DNA of 64,000 bases from an uncultured Bacteroidia bacterium. Its GTDB lineage: Bacteria > Bacteroidota > Bacteroidia > Bacteroidales > UBA932. Positions 7,715 to 17,829 of this stretch are shown here, piece by piece. Position 1 is the stretch's first letter; each line of letters starts with the position of its first letter. The notes under the pieces were generated by a model that was not told the origin of the DNA, made no database searches, and saw only the letters and a list, made by a program, of their open reading frames with translations. The DNA lies in the NCBI GenBank assembly GCA_902789445.1, contig CADAOB010000008.1:1-64000 (forward strand). The letters run 5' to 3'. A program made the translations under genes and the position numbers.

Positions 7715-9049
7715 ATGAAAAGAGCAGTCATTCTCGGCGGCGGCGAAAGCGGCGTAGGCGCGGCAGTCCTGGCAAAGGTCAAGGACTACGATACTTTCCT
7801 TTCGGACAGCGGAACCCTGAAAGATCATTTCCGCAAGCAACTGCAGCAATGGGACATTCCCTTTGAAGAAGGCGGTCATACGGCCGAAAAGATCCTTTCG
7901 GCCGACCTGGTGATCAAGAGCCCGGGCATCCCCGAAACGGCACCGCTGGTGGTCAAGCTCCACGAGCAGGGCACGCCGGTCATCTCCGAGATCGAATTTG
8001 CGGGCTACTACGACACGGCCAAGAAAATCTGCATCACCGGCAGCAACGGCAAGACCACGACCACTTCGCTGATCTACTACCTGTTGCAGAACGCCGGCCT
8101 CAACGTCGGCCTGGGCGGCAACATCGGCAAGAGCTACGCCATGCAGGTCGCTACGGAGAAACACGATATCTATGTCTTGGAAATCAGCAGCTTCCAACTC
8201 GACGGCATGTACGATTTCAAGGCCGACATCGCCGTGCTGATGAACATCACGCCCGACCATCTCGACCGCTACGACCACTGCTTCCAGAACTATATCAACG
8301 CCAAGTTCCGCATCACCCGCAACATGCGGCCGGAAGACTGCTTCATCTTCTGCTCCGACGACGAGGTGACCATCGGCGAACTCAACAAGATCGTGGTCCA
8401 GGCCAAGAAACTGCCGTTCACCCAGAACGGAATCCTGGAAGAAGGCGCCTGGCTGGATGACGACACGATGCGCGTGCGCTACGACGGCGACGAATTCGAC
8501 ATCCTCGTCCGCGACCTGGCGCTGGAAGGCCGGCACAACGTCTACAATTCGATGGCGGCCGCCATCACCGGCAAGGTGATGCACATCACCAACGAGACCA
8601 TCCGCAAGTCGCTCACCACCTTCGAAGGCGTGGAGCACCGGATGGAGAAGGTGATGACCGTCGGGGGCGTGCTCTACATCAACGACTCGAAGGCGACCAA
8701 TGTCAACTCGACCTGGTATGCCCTCGAGAGCGTCCAGACGCCCATCATCCTGATCCTGGGCGGCACCGACAAAGGCAACGACTACGCGCCGATCGCCGAC
8801 CTGGTCCGCGAGAAGGTGAAGGCCATCGTCTGCATGGGCGTGGACAACAAGAAGATTCTCGATTTCTTCGGCGGCATCGTGCCGGTCATTTGCGAGACGC
8901 GCTCCGCCGAGGAATGCGTAAACAAATGTGCGGAGCTGGCCGTGGCGGGCGACACCGTGCTGCTGAGCCCCTGCTGCGCCAGTTTCGACCTGTTCAAGAA
9001 CTATGAAGACCGCGGACGCCAGTTCAAGGACGCGGTGCGGAGACTGTAA
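7715..9049 (+). CDS. murD: UDP-N-acetylmuramoylalanine--D-glutamate ligase MurD
   Basis: Adds D-glutamate to UDP-MurNAc-L-Ala. The 444-residue protein begins with a dinucleotide-like ILGGGESGVGAA loop, then the Mur ligase ATP-binding GSNGKTTTTSL near residue 108, the conserved HRME segment in the middle domain, and GGTDKGNDY in the C-terminal domain. The ATG at 7715 is set by homology; upstream in-frame sequence is mraY read in another frame. It lies 2 bases after mraY and 3 bases before ftsW. Confidence 0.96.
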   Translation: MKRAVILGGGESGVGAAVLAKVKDYDTFLSDSGTLKDHFRKQLQQWDIPFEEGGHTAEKILSADLVIKSPGIPETAPLVVKLHEQGTPVISEIEFAGYYDTAKKICITGSNGKTTTTSLIYYLLQNAGLNVGLGGNIGKSYAMQVATEKHDIYVLEISSFQLDGMYDFKADIAVLMNITPDHLDRYDHCFQNYINAKFRITRNMRPEDCFIFCSDDEVTIGELNKIVVQAKKLPFTQNGILEEGAWLDDDTMRVRYDGDEFDILVRDLALEGRHNVYNSMAAAITGKVMHITNETIRKSLTTFEGVEHRMEKVMTVGGVLYINDSKATNVNSTWYALESVQTPIILILGGTDKGNDYAPIADLVREKVKAIVCMGVDNKKILDFFGGIVPVICETRSAEECVNKCAELAVAGDTVLLSPCCASFDLFKNYEDRGRQFKDAVRRL

Positions 9050-9052
9050 GCG

Positions 9053-10372
9053 ATGAAGGCGTTCTGGAAGCTCAAGGGAGACAAGGTGATCTGGATCATC
9101 GTCGTACTGTTCGCGATGATCTCGATTGCCGCGGTATTCTCGTCGAGCAGCTTCCTGGCTTCGTCGCGCGGCATCAGCAAGGTGGCCATCTTCATGGAAC
9201 AGACCAAGTCGGTCCTGATGGGATTCATCGCCCTGCTGATCTGCTACCTGATCCCCCTGCGCTTCTACCGCTTCTTCTCTTTCGCCATTTACGGGCTCTC
9301 GGTCTTCCTGCTCCTGCTGCTGTTCATCCCCGGCTTCCGCGTGGAAATCAACGGCGCCATCCGCGGCATCCGGCTCTTCGGCCGTACCTTCCAGGTGTTC
9401 GAATTCGCCAAGATCGGCGTCATCCTATACCTGGCACGGGCCCTGGAGATCTGGGGCGACGACCTGGACGACTTCAAGCAGTTCGCCCTCAAGATCCTGC
9501 TTCCGGTGGGCGCGGTCTGCCTGCTGATCATGCAGAACAGTTTCTCGTCGGCCCTGCTGATCGCCCTGATCACCTTCCTGATCCTCTTCTTCATGGATGT
9601 CAGCTGGAAAAACATCGGCATCACGGCCGGCATCGTGGCCGCCGCCGTCCTGCTGATGTTCCTCACCTACCACGCTTTCTTCGCAGGAAGACCCGAACGG
9701 CAGGAAAGTTCCATCGGAAAGATATTCAACCGTTTCGGCACCGTCGAAAGCCGTCTGACCGCCCACTTCGACAAGGAAGAGGAAAGCCTGGAAGGGCTCT
9801 CCACGCGGGAAATCCAGCAGCTCAAGGACAAAGACCGCCAGAGCGAGAACGCAAAGGTGGCCATCTCCGAAGGCGGCATCTTCGGCAAGGGGCCGGGCAA
9901 GAGCACGCAGCGATACTCGCTTTCCATGGCCTTCTCCGACTTTATCTACGCCTTTATCGTCGAAGAATACGGTCTGGTGGGCGGGGTCATCGTCATCCTG
10001 CTGTACCTGATCTTCTTGTTCCGCTGCATCCGCCTCTGCCAGCGCTGCAAGGCTACCTATTCGAGCGTACTGATCGTCGGCCTGGCCTTCCTGATCGCCA
10101 CCCAGGCGTTCCTGCACATCCTGGTGAATGTGCGCCTGCTCCCGATCACCGGCCACACACTGCCGCTGATCAGCCACGGCGGCACCGCCTACCTGGTCCT
10201 GTGCGGCGCCTTCGGCATGATCCTTTCGGTCAACAAGCAGCTCGACAAGCAGGACGAGCAGGACCGCCTGCAGCGGGAAGCCGCCGCGGCGCAACTCAGC
10301 GAAGAATACAATCCCGATACCACCACTACCAGCGACAATACCGAATACAACTATACCACGTCAAATGAATAA
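9053..10372 (+). CDS. ftsW: Septal peptidoglycan polymerase FtsW (SEDS family)
   Basis: A polytopic glycosyltransferase that polymerises lipid II at the septum together with the division PBP. The 439-residue product has about ten transmembrane helices, the loop EGGIFGKGPGKSTQRYSL followed by SDFIYAFIVEEYGLVGG, and the late-helix PLISHGGTAYL, where many homologues have SYGGSS. Residues about 225-290 form a longer, charged periplasmic loop. The C-terminal tail is hydrophilic and Thr/Asn-rich. It overlaps murG by 8 bases. Confidence 0.95.
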   Translation: MKAFWKLKGDKVIWIIVVLFAMISIAAVFSSSSFLASSRGISKVAIFMEQTKSVLMGFIALLICYLIPLRFYRFFSFAIYGLSVFLLLLLFIPGFRVEINGAIRGIRLFGRTFQVFEFAKIGVILYLARALEIWGDDLDDFKQFALKILLPVGAVCLLIMQNSFSSALLIALITFLILFFMDVSWKNIGITAGIVAAAVLLMFLTYHAFFAGRPERQESSIGKIFNRFGTVESRLTAHFDKEEESLEGLSTREIQQLKDKDRQSENAKVAISEGGIFGKGPGKSTQRYSLSMAFSDFIYAFIVEEYGLVGGVIVILLYLIFLFRCIRLCQRCKATYSSVLIVGLAFLIATQAFLHILVNVRLLPITGHTLPLISHGGTAYLVLCGAFGMILSVNKQLDKQDEQDRLQREAAAAQLSEEYNPDTTTTSDNTEYNYTTSNE

Positions 10373-11471
10373 TCCTCGCATCATCATCAGCGGCGGCGGA
10401 ACCGGCGGACACATCTTCCCCGCCCTTTCCATAGCCGGTTCCATCAAGGCACTCTGCCCCGAAGCGGAGATTCTCTTCGTCGGTGCGGAAGGCAAGATGG
10501 AGATGGAACGCGTCCCCGCGGCAGGTTACCGCATCATCGGCCTGCCGGTGGCCGGACTCCAGCGTTCCCTTTCACTCAAGAACCTGGCGCTTCCTTTCAA
10601 GGTCGCCAAAAGCGTGCGGAAAGCCGGCCAGATCCTGCAGGAATTCAAGCCGGACGTGGTCGTGGGGGTCGGCGGCTATGCCAGCGCCCCGCTGCTGTGG
10701 AGCGCGCAGCGCAAAGGCATTCCCTGCCTGATCCAGGAACAGAACTCCTACGCGGGCCTGACCAACAAGATCCTGGCCCGGAAAGCCGCGCGCATCTGCA
10801 CGGCGTACGAGGGCATGGAGCGCTTCTTCCCGGCCGACCGCATCCTGCTGACCGGCAACCCGATCCGCAGCGAGATCGCCCCGGCCACGTCGGCGCAGCG
10901 CGAGGAAGGATACCGTTTCTACGGCCTGGACCCCGACAAGAAGACTTTGTTCGTGGTCGGCGGAAGCCTGGGTTGCGGCACCCTGAACCGCGTCATGCGC
11001 GACTGGGTGGAGCATCGTGCGGCACAGGCCGATTACCAGGTCATCTGGCAATGCGGAAAATTCTACAAGGAGGGCGTGGATGCCTTCATGCAGGGACGCA
11101 GCGTGCCCAATCTCTTCTATACGGACTTCATCAAACGGATGGACCTGGCCTACGCCGTAGCGGACCTGCTGGTCTCGCGAGCCGGCGCCGGAACGATTTC
11201 CGAACTTTGTGTTGCGGGAAAAGCCACGATTTTCGTACCTTCGCCCAACGTTGCGGAGGACCACCAGACACACAACGCCATGGCGCTCGTAGAGAAGAAT
11301 GCGGCGCTGATGGTACGGGATGCGGACGCGGACGCCAGGCTGCTCGACACGGTCGAAGGCCTGCTCACCGATGACGCCCGCCTGGCCGACCTGGAGCGGA
11401 ACATCCTCAAGCTCGGGCGCAAGGATGCGTCCGAAGTCATCGCCAAAGAAGTTTTGAAACTGATCAAATGA
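10365..11471 (+). CDS. murG: UDP-GlcNAc:lipid I transferase MurG
   Basis: Converts lipid I to lipid II at the cytoplasmic face of the membrane. The 368-residue GT-B fold protein carries GGGTGGHIFPALSIA at residues 8-22, GVGGYASAP near 103, QEQNSYAGLTNKIL near 124, and the UDP-GlcNAc-binding region RAGAGTISELCVAGK followed by AEDHQTHNA. It overlaps ftsW by 8 bases and murC by the four bases ATGA, so translational coupling is likely. Confidence 0.97.
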   Translation: MNNPRIIISGGGTGGHIFPALSIAGSIKALCPEAEILFVGAEGKMEMERVPAAGYRIIGLPVAGLQRSLSLKNLALPFKVAKSVRKAGQILQEFKPDVVVGVGGYASAPLLWSAQRKGIPCLIQEQNSYAGLTNKILARKAARICTAYEGMERFFPADRILLTGNPIRSEIAPATSAQREEGYRFYGLDPDKKTLFVVGGSLGCGTLNRVMRDWVEHRAAQADYQVIWQCGKFYKEGVDAFMQGRSVPNLFYTDFIKRMDLAYAVADLLVSRAGAGTISELCVAGKATIFVPSPNVAEDHQTHNAMALVEKNAALMVRDADADARLLDTVEGLLTDDARLADLERNILKLGRKDASEVIAKEVLKLIK

Positions 11472-12826
11472 CCTACACGCATTATTATTTCATCGGCATA
11501 GGCGGCATCGGAATGAGTGCCATCGCCCGGTATTTCAAGCACCGCGGATTCGCCGTCTCGGGCTACGACCGCACGCCCTCGGCGCTCACGCACGCCCTGG
11601 AGCAGGAAGGCATCGCCATCCACTACGAGGATGACACGGCCGCCATTCCGAAGGACATTGCGCATACCTTCGTCATCTACACGCCCGCCGTTCCGGAGGA
11701 TCTCGGGGAGCTGCAGTATGTCCGCTCCCACGGCTATGCCCTGTGCAAGCGTTCGCAGGCCCTGGGCGAGATCTCGCGCGGACAGGAATGCCTGGCCATC
11801 TCGGGCACGCACGGCAAAACCACCACCAGCACGCTCCTGGCCCATATCCTCACCCAGTCCGGGGAGGGCTGCAACGCTTTCCTGGGCGGCATTTCCAAAA
11901 ACTACGAGAGCAATCTGCTGCTGGGAGAAAAGCCCGTCCTCGTGGCCGAAGCCGACGAATTCGACCGGTCCTTCCTCCAGCTGCACCCCCATATCGCCGT
12001 GGTTACCGCCACCGATGCGGACCACCTGGACATCTATGGCGACCGGGCGCACATGCTCGAAGCCTTCGGCCAGTTCACGGCCCAGGTGGATGCCGACGGC
12101 GCCGTCATCGTCAAACAGGGCGTCGAAGTTCCGCTCGAACGGACCGCTGCCAAAGTCCTGCGCTACGCCTACGACCAGCCCTGCGACTTCTACGCTTCCG
12201 ACATCACACCGCTCGAAAAGGGGCGCTTCGACTTCACGATCAATCATCCGGGCGGCCGCATGGAGCACTGCCAGCTGGGGATTCCGGGCTGGGTCAACGT
12301 CGAGAACGCCGTCGCCGCGGCAGCCTGCGCGCTGCTGCACGGGACCGCGCCGGTCAAGATCCGGGAAGCCCTTGCCACGTTCCAGGGCGTACGCCGCCGT
12401 TTCGACATCCGGATCGACACGCCGGAAATCGCCTACGTGGACGACTACGCCCATCATCCCGACGAACTGCGGGCTTCCATCAGTTCCCTGCGCAACATCT
12501 TCCCCGGCCGGAAGATCACCGGTATCTTCCAGCCGCATCTTTATACCCGTACCCGCGACTTCGCAGCGGATTTCGCCGATGCGCTCAGCGGGCTGGACGC
12601 CCTCATCCTGCTGCCCATCTATCCGGCGCGGGAAGAGCCCATTCCCGGCGTCACGTCACAGATCATCTTCGACCAGGTAACGATCGCCGACAAGGTTCTC
12701 ATTCCCAAGGAGAAACTGATGGAGCACCTGGCCAGTAGCCGTATCGACTGCCTGGCCACGCTCGGCGCCGGCGACATCGACCGTTTCATCGAACCCATCG
12801 AAACCCTGCTCCGCAAACGCCTATGA
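11468..12826 (+). CDS. murC: UDP-N-acetylmuramate--L-alanine ligase MurC
   Basis: Attaches the first amino acid, L-alanine, to UDP-MurNAc. The 452-residue enzyme opens with the Rossmann motif GIGGIGMSAIARYF, has the ATP loop GTHGKTTTST near residue 115, and the Mur ligase motif YVDDYAHHPDELRAS near 325. It overlaps both neighbours by ATGA (11468-11471 and 12823-12826). Confidence 0.97.
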   Translation: MTYTHYYFIGIGGIGMSAIARYFKHRGFAVSGYDRTPSALTHALEQEGIAIHYEDDTAAIPKDIAHTFVIYTPAVPEDLGELQYVRSHGYALCKRSQALGEISRGQECLAISGTHGKTTTSTLLAHILTQSGEGCNAFLGGISKNYESNLLLGEKPVLVAEADEFDRSFLQLHPHIAVVTATDADHLDIYGDRAHMLEAFGQFTAQVDADGAVIVKQGVEVPLERTAAKVLRYAYDQPCDFYASDITPLEKGRFDFTINHPGGRMEHCQLGIPGWVNVENAVAAAACALLHGTAPVKIREALATFQGVRRRFDIRIDTPEIAYVDDYAHHPDELRASISSLRNIFPGRKITGIFQPHLYTRTRDFAADFADALSGLDALILLPIYPAREEPIPGVTSQIIFDQVTIADKVLIPKEKLMEHLASSRIDCLATLGAGDIDRFIEPIETLLRKRL

Positions 12827-13596
12827 CCCGACGGATCCTGCTCACTTCGCTGATTGTCCTCTTCTCGGCCGGCCTGCTGGGATGCTGGTTCCATTTCGTG
12901 GGCATCCTGTCCGCGGAAGGCCGGCAGCAGGCCCAATGCCGGCAGGTCGAGGTCATCCTGCTCGACTCGCTGGAAAGCGCCATCGTGGACAAGGCGGAGG
13001 TACAGGATTTTGTGAGCCGCCTGGCGGTCGGACGCCAGACCGCACGGGTCAATCTCGATTCGATCGAGCGGTCGCTCCGCGCCCGCGGAGAGGTGATGAG
13101 CGCCCAGGTCTATGCCGCCGACGAACAGACCGTGACGGTCCGGCTGACCCAGCGCAAACCCGTCATCCGCTTCGAACAGGGCCGGCTGCACTGGTACGCC
13201 GACCCGGAAGGCTATCTCTTCCCGGTGACCAACGCCGTGGATGTGCCGGTGGTGACCGGACAGATCCCCATGCAGGTGGACAGCACCTGGCGGGGTGAAG
13301 TGCCGGCCGAAAACCGTCCCTGGCTGCTTGGCATGATAAACCTGGCCCGCTATATCGACAGCCGGGAAATCCTGCGGCGGGAAATTTCCCAGATCGAGGT
13401 CGCCCCGGACGGGGACATCGTGCTGTACACCCGCACCCCCGGACCGGTCATCATTTTCGGCGACAGCGGTGACTGCCCCGACAAGTTCCGGCGCCTGCAG
13501 GCCTACTGGCAGAACATCGCCCCGCAGGCAGATGCAAAGAAACCCTACAAGACAATCAATTTAAAATATAATAATCAGATCATTTGCAAGCTATGA
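12823..13596 (+). CDS. ftsQ: Cell division protein FtsQ/DivIB
   Basis: A 257-residue bitopic protein: one transmembrane helix (about residues 5-25), a periplasmic POTRA-like part (about 40-115, including SIERSLRARGEVMSAQVY) and a beta domain. In the family it scaffolds FtsL, FtsB, FtsW and FtsI at the division site. Homology is weak, as is usual for FtsQ, but position between murC and ftsA and the topology are diagnostic. Its stop overlaps the ftsA start by ATGA. Confidence 0.9.
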   Translation: MTRRILLTSLIVLFSAGLLGCWFHFVGILSAEGRQQAQCRQVEVILLDSLESAIVDKAEVQDFVSRLAVGRQTARVNLDSIERSLRARGEVMSAQVYAADEQTVTVRLTQRKPVIRFEQGRLHWYADPEGYLFPVTNAVDVPVVTGQIPMQVDSTWRGEVPAENRPWLLGMINLARYIDSREILRREISQIEVAPDGDIVLYTRTPGPVIIFGDSGDCPDKFRRLQAYWQNIAPQADAKKPYKTINLKYNNQIICKL

Positions 13597-15029
13597 GCAG
13601 ATACGCAGCAGCACTGGATTTCGGAAGCTCCAAGGTAGCGCTGGCCGTCGGTGAGAAGACGGCCGGCGGCATCCGGATCGCCAGCTACCACGACACTGCA
13701 TCGGCCGGCATCGAATGTGGCGAGATCATCAACGACTTCAAGGTCGAGGAGATCGTCCGTTCGCTGGTCGCCCAGGCCGAAACAGAACTTCAGGAAGAGA
13801 TCGGCGAGGTCACGGTGGGCCTCTCCGGCAGAATTCTCCACGGCAAGAACCACTCCTGCCAGATCAACCGGACCGACCCGAAAGCCTACATCACGGACAA
13901 GGAAGTCCGGGAAATCACCCGCACGCGCTACAATGCGTCCGTCCCGGAGGGCGAGGCCATCTTCGAGGCCATTCCGCAGAAGTACAGCACGGAAGACCGT
14001 TTCGGCATCACCCACGACGAACTCATCGGCATGGTTGGCGCCTCCATCGAAGCCGACTTCCGCCTCTTCAGCGGCAAGCGCTCGATCCTCGACCGCCGTG
14101 TCACCATTCTCGAAGACTGCGGCCTGAAACTCCACAAAGCCATCCTGACGCCGATCGCCTCCGCGCGTGCCGTCCTCAGCCGGCCCGAGATGGAAAACGG
14201 CGTGGCGCTGGTGGACATCGGCAAGAGTTCGACCGGCGTGGCCGTCATCAAGGACAATATCGTCCGTGACGTGGCCATCATCCCCTTCGGCGGCGAATCG
14301 GTGACGGCCGACATCAAGAATGTGACCGGCATCACCAACTACTGGGCCGAGACCATCAAGATCCTGCACGGGCAGTGCTGCGAGGAATACGCGGTCGAAA
14401 ACAAGAAACTCGTCCTCAAGAACGAAAACGACAGCGATGACGGCGAAGTCGAGATCAGCCTGCTGGCCCGCGTGGTCGAAGCGCGCATGAGCGAGATCTT
14501 CGATGCGGTCCGCTACGTCATCGAGCAGTCGGGATACGCCCAGAAGCTGACCTCCGGCGTGGTGATCACGGGCGGCAGCAGCCACCTGGACAACATCATC
14601 CAGCTGGCGGTCGCCATTCTCGGCCAGAAGGTCCGCCTGGCGGCTCCGCAGGGCGCCATCACCGCAGACAGCGTGGAAGACGCCTCCGATGTCTATGCCG
14701 CCACGGCCGTCGGCCTCGTGCTCGAGACCCTCGACCCGAAGCTGTCGCACGCTGTGGAATTCAAGAAGGAAAGCCCCGTCCAGCCGGCCAAGCCCGCGGA
14801 CAACGGACTCTTCGAAGATGAACCCGAAGAAGAAGAGCAACTCTCCGCCCGCGAGGAACGGGAGCGCCGCCGGGAAGAGGAGCGCAAGGCCAAGGAACTC
14901 CGCAAACAGCAGGAGGCCCAGCGCAAGCAGGAAGAGAAGGCGCGCAAAGCCCAGGAGAAGGCTGAGAAAAAGAAACAGCCGAGCTTTTTTGACATGTTTT
15001 TTTCCGATTCAGACAAAGACAACGCTTAA
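13593..15029 (+). CDS. ftsA: Cell division protein FtsA with long charged C-terminal extension
   Basis: Actin-like ATPase that tethers FtsZ to the membrane. The 478-residue product starts with the phosphate-binding AALDFGSSKVALAVG, has the SHS2/1C region, LVDIGKSSTGVAV near residue 207 and VVITGGSSHLDNI near 325. After the conserved core, residues about 400-460 form an extremely Glu/Arg/Lys-rich, probably coiled-coil segment, and the last 17 residues (QPSFFDMFFSDSDKDNA) resemble the membrane-targeting amphipathic tip. ATG at 13593 overlaps the ftsQ stop; a TTG 9 bases upstream is less likely. Confidence 0.95.
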   Translation: MSRYAAALDFGSSKVALAVGEKTAGGIRIASYHDTASAGIECGEIINDFKVEEIVRSLVAQAETELQEEIGEVTVGLSGRILHGKNHSCQINRTDPKAYITDKEVREITRTRYNASVPEGEAIFEAIPQKYSTEDRFGITHDELIGMVGASIEADFRLFSGKRSILDRRVTILEDCGLKLHKAILTPIASARAVLSRPEMENGVALVDIGKSSTGVAVIKDNIVRDVAIIPFGGESVTADIKNVTGITNYWAETIKILHGQCCEEYAVENKKLVLKNENDSDDGEVEISLLARVVEARMSEIFDAVRYVIEQSGYAQKLTSGVVITGGSSHLDNIIQLAVAILGQKVRLAAPQGAITADSVEDASDVYAATAVGLVLETLDPKLSHAVEFKKESPVQPAKPADNGLFEDEPEEEEQLSAREERERRREEERKAKELRKQQEAQRKQEEKARKAQEKAEKKKQPSFFDMFFSDSDKDNA

Positions 15030-15032
15030 GCC

Positions 15033-16274
15033 ATGGATGCAGATTTGATACCTACCAGCTGGGAAAAACGCGGCAACATCATCACGGTCGTCGGTGTGGG
15101 CGGCGGCGGAAACAATGCCGTTTCGTATATGTATTCCCTGGGACTCAAGGACGTGGATTTCGTCGTGTGCAATACCGACGTGCAGGCCCTCCAGAGCAGT
15201 CCCGTACCGACCAAGCTCCAGATCGGACCGGTCCTGACCAAAGGCCTGGGCGCCGGCACCGACTATCTGGTCGGCCGCAAGGCAGCGGAAGAATCGATCG
15301 AAGAGATTGCGAAATTCTTTGAAGGCGACACCCAGATGGTGTTCGTCACCTGCGGCATGGGCGGCGGCACCGGCACCGGTGCGGCTCCGCTCGTAGCCAA
15401 GACCGCCAAGGAGATGGGCAAGCTGACGGTAGCCGTCGTGACGGTCCCCTTCCGCGATGAAGGCAAGGAAGCGCTCTACCGCGCCGTCGAAGGCATCAAG
15501 GAGCTGAGCAAGCACGTGGACAGTATCCTGGTGATCGACAACCAGAAACTCTATCAGCTCTACGGCAAGATGGGACTCAAGAAGTCCTTCGCCAAGGCCG
15601 ACGAAGTGCTGGCCACCGCTGTCAAGAGCATCGCCGAGATCATCACCAGCAGCGGTTACATCAACGTGGACTTCGCCGACGTGAAGAAGGTCATGCAGAA
15701 CAGCGGCGTGGCCATCATGGGCATCGGCGAGGCCGAGGGTGAAGACCGGGCCGTCAAGGCCGTCGAACAGGCCCTCAACTCCCCGCTGCTGAACGACCTG
15801 AACCTGCGCAGCGTCAAGAACGCCCTGATCAACATCACGGCCAGTTCCGACGACGAGCTGGGCTTCCAGACCGAAGAACTGTCCCAGATCATGGACTTCA
15901 CCTCGCAGTACACCGGCGCGACGATCAACTTCAAGCGCGGTATCGTCTTCGACGAGAGCATGGGCGGCAAGATCAGCGTGACGATCATCGCCACGGGCTT
16001 CGAGATGTGGCAGCTGCCGGTCATCGACGAGACCGAGATCAACCGCGGCAACCGCATCGACGTCAAATACGGCCAGGACCTGTTCAAGAACCGGAAGAAA
16101 GGCCGTCCCATCGCACCCGACAACGGGAAACTGCTCAACAAGCAGCGCATCACCGGCATCCCGGCCCTGATCGTGGACGACGTCCGCCTGATCAAGGAAC
16201 TGGAAGAAGAGCCGGCCTACGTCCGCCGGGAGCGGATGCTCAACACCAAGGAAACCCCTGTAACCGAAGCTTAA
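15033..16274 (+). CDS. ftsZ: Cell division protein FtsZ
   Basis: Tubulin-like GTPase that forms the division ring. The 413-residue protein has the N-terminal VGVGGGGNNAV nucleotide loop, the tubulin signature G110-GGTGTG116, and the T7 synergy region. The C-terminal part contains EEEPAYVRRERM, which resembles the FtsZ C-terminal peptide (DIPAFLRKQ in E. coli) that binds FtsA, but here about ten residues follow it. The start is 3 bases after ftsA and the gene ends 4 bases before gltX. Confidence 0.98.
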   Translation: MDADLIPTSWEKRGNIITVVGVGGGGNNAVSYMYSLGLKDVDFVVCNTDVQALQSSPVPTKLQIGPVLTKGLGAGTDYLVGRKAAEESIEEIAKFFEGDTQMVFVTCGMGGGTGTGAAPLVAKTAKEMGKLTVAVVTVPFRDEGKEALYRAVEGIKELSKHVDSILVIDNQKLYQLYGKMGLKKSFAKADEVLATAVKSIAEIITSSGYINVDFADVKKVMQNSGVAIMGIGEAEGEDRAVKAVEQALNSPLLNDLNLRSVKNALINITASSDDELGFQTEELSQIMDFTSQYTGATINFKRGIVFDESMGGKISVTIIATGFEMWQLPVIDETEINRGNRIDVKYGQDLFKNRKKGRPIAPDNGKLLNKQRITGIPALIVDDVRLIKELEEEPAYVRRERMLNTKETPVTEA

Positions 16275-16278
16275 ATTC

Positions 16279-17829
16279 ATGGAAAGACGACGCAGAGTAC
16301 GTTTTGCACCGAGCCCGACCGGGCCGCTCCACATGGGCGGTGTCCGCACGGCGCTCTATAATTATCTGTACGCCAAACAAGCCGGCGGCGATTTCATCCT
16401 CCGCATCGAGGACACCGACTCCCAGCGTTTCGTGCCGGGCGCGGAAGAATACATCATCGAGAGCCTCCGCTGGTGCGGCATCTTCCCCGACGAGGGCGTG
16501 GATGAGAACGGCAAGGTGGTGGAAGTCGCGTCGGAGCGGCATCCGCACGCGCCTTACCGCCAGTCGCAGCGCCGCGGCATCTACCGCAAATACGCGGAAG
16601 AACTTGTCGAGAAAGGCTATGCCTATTATGCCTTCGACAGCACTGAAAGCCTCGCCGCCCTACGCGCCGAAGCAGAAGCGCAGAAGAAGACCTTCACCTA
16701 CAACTGGGAGACGCGGGGCACGCTCTGCAACTCGCTGACCCTCCCCACCGACGAGGTGGCCCGCCGCCTGGCGGAGACCCGCGACTGGACCATCCGCTTC
16801 AAGATTCCGGAGAACCGGACCGTGGCCATGGACGACCTGATCCGCGGCCATATCGAGGTCAACAGCAACACCCTGGACGACAAGGTGCTCTGGAAACGCG
16901 CCGATGAACTGCCGACCTACCACCTGGCCAACATCGTGGACGACCACCTGATGGAGATCACCGAGGTCATCCGCGGCGAGGAATGGCTCCCTTCCCTGCC
17001 CCTGCACTATCTGCTGTACGAGGCCTTCGGCTGGCAGGATTCGCAGCCGCGCTTCGCGCACCTGTCGCTGCTGCTCAAGCCGGACGGCAAGGGCAAACTT
17101 TCGAAACGGGATGGCGACCGGCTCGGTTTCCCGGTGTTCCCGCTGCGCTGGGTCAACGCCGAGGGCGAGGTCTCGCGGGGCTACCGCGAGGACGGCTATT
17201 ATCCCGAGGCCTTCGTCAACATGCTGGCTTTCCTGGGCTGGAATCCCGGCACGGAGCAGGAGATCTTCTCGCTCGACGAGCTGGTGAAGGTGTTCTCGCT
17301 GGAGCGCGTGGTCAAATCGGGCGCCCGCTTCAATCCCGACAAGGCCAAATGGTTCAACCAGGAATACCTGCGGATGCGGCCGACGGCGCAGCTGGTGGCC
17401 GATTTCCGGGCGTCGGAAGGCGCGCGCATCGCCGCCTTCAGCGACGACTATGTGGGCCGCGTGCTCGACCTGATGCGGGAGCGCGTCCACTTCCCCACGG
17501 AATTCCGCGAGGCGACGTCCTTCTTCTTCGAGGCGCCGGCTTCCTACGACGAAGCGGCCGTGGCCAAGTTCTGGAAAGACGACATCCCGGCGCTGATCCC
17601 CCAGGTGCGCGAATTCATCGCCGGCCTGGATCCGTTCGACAAGGAGCACATCGAAACCGTCGAAGCGCTCATCCGTGAAAACGGCTGGCCGATGGGCAAG
17701 GTGATGAACACCCTCCGCCTCTTCCTGGTCGGCAAGAGCGTCGGACCCGGCGTCGCCGACATGATGGCGATCCTTGGCAAGGACGAAGTCCTCAAACGTA
17801 TTGACAAAGGAATAACGACATTACAATGA
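16279..17829 (+). CDS. gltX: Glutamyl-tRNA synthetase
   Basis: Class I aminoacyl-tRNA synthetase charging tRNA-Glu. The 516-residue product begins RVRFAPSPTGPLHMGGVRTA, with HMGG as the HIGH motif, followed by EDTD, and has KLSKRDGDR near residue 275 as the KMSKS loop. The anticodon-binding domain occupies the C-terminal third. It follows ftsZ after 4 bases and overlaps rpiB by ATGA, so a translation gene appears to be part of the dcw transcript. Confidence 0.97.
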   Translation: MERRRRVRFAPSPTGPLHMGGVRTALYNYLYAKQAGGDFILRIEDTDSQRFVPGAEEYIIESLRWCGIFPDEGVDENGKVVEVASERHPHAPYRQSQRRGIYRKYAEELVEKGYAYYAFDSTESLAALRAEAEAQKKTFTYNWETRGTLCNSLTLPTDEVARRLAETRDWTIRFKIPENRTVAMDDLIRGHIEVNSNTLDDKVLWKRADELPTYHLANIVDDHLMEITEVIRGEEWLPSLPLHYLLYEAFGWQDSQPRFAHLSLLLKPDGKGKLSKRDGDRLGFPVFPLRWVNAEGEVSRGYREDGYYPEAFVNMLAFLGWNPGTEQEIFSLDELVKVFSLERVVKSGARFNPDKAKWFNQEYLRMRPTAQLVADFRASEGARIAAFSDDYVGRVLDLMRERVHFPTEFREATSFFFEAPASYDEAAVAKFWKDDIPALIPQVREFIAGLDPFDKEHIETVEALIRENGWPMGKVMNTLRLFLVGKSVGPGVADMMAILGKDEVLKRIDKGITTLQ

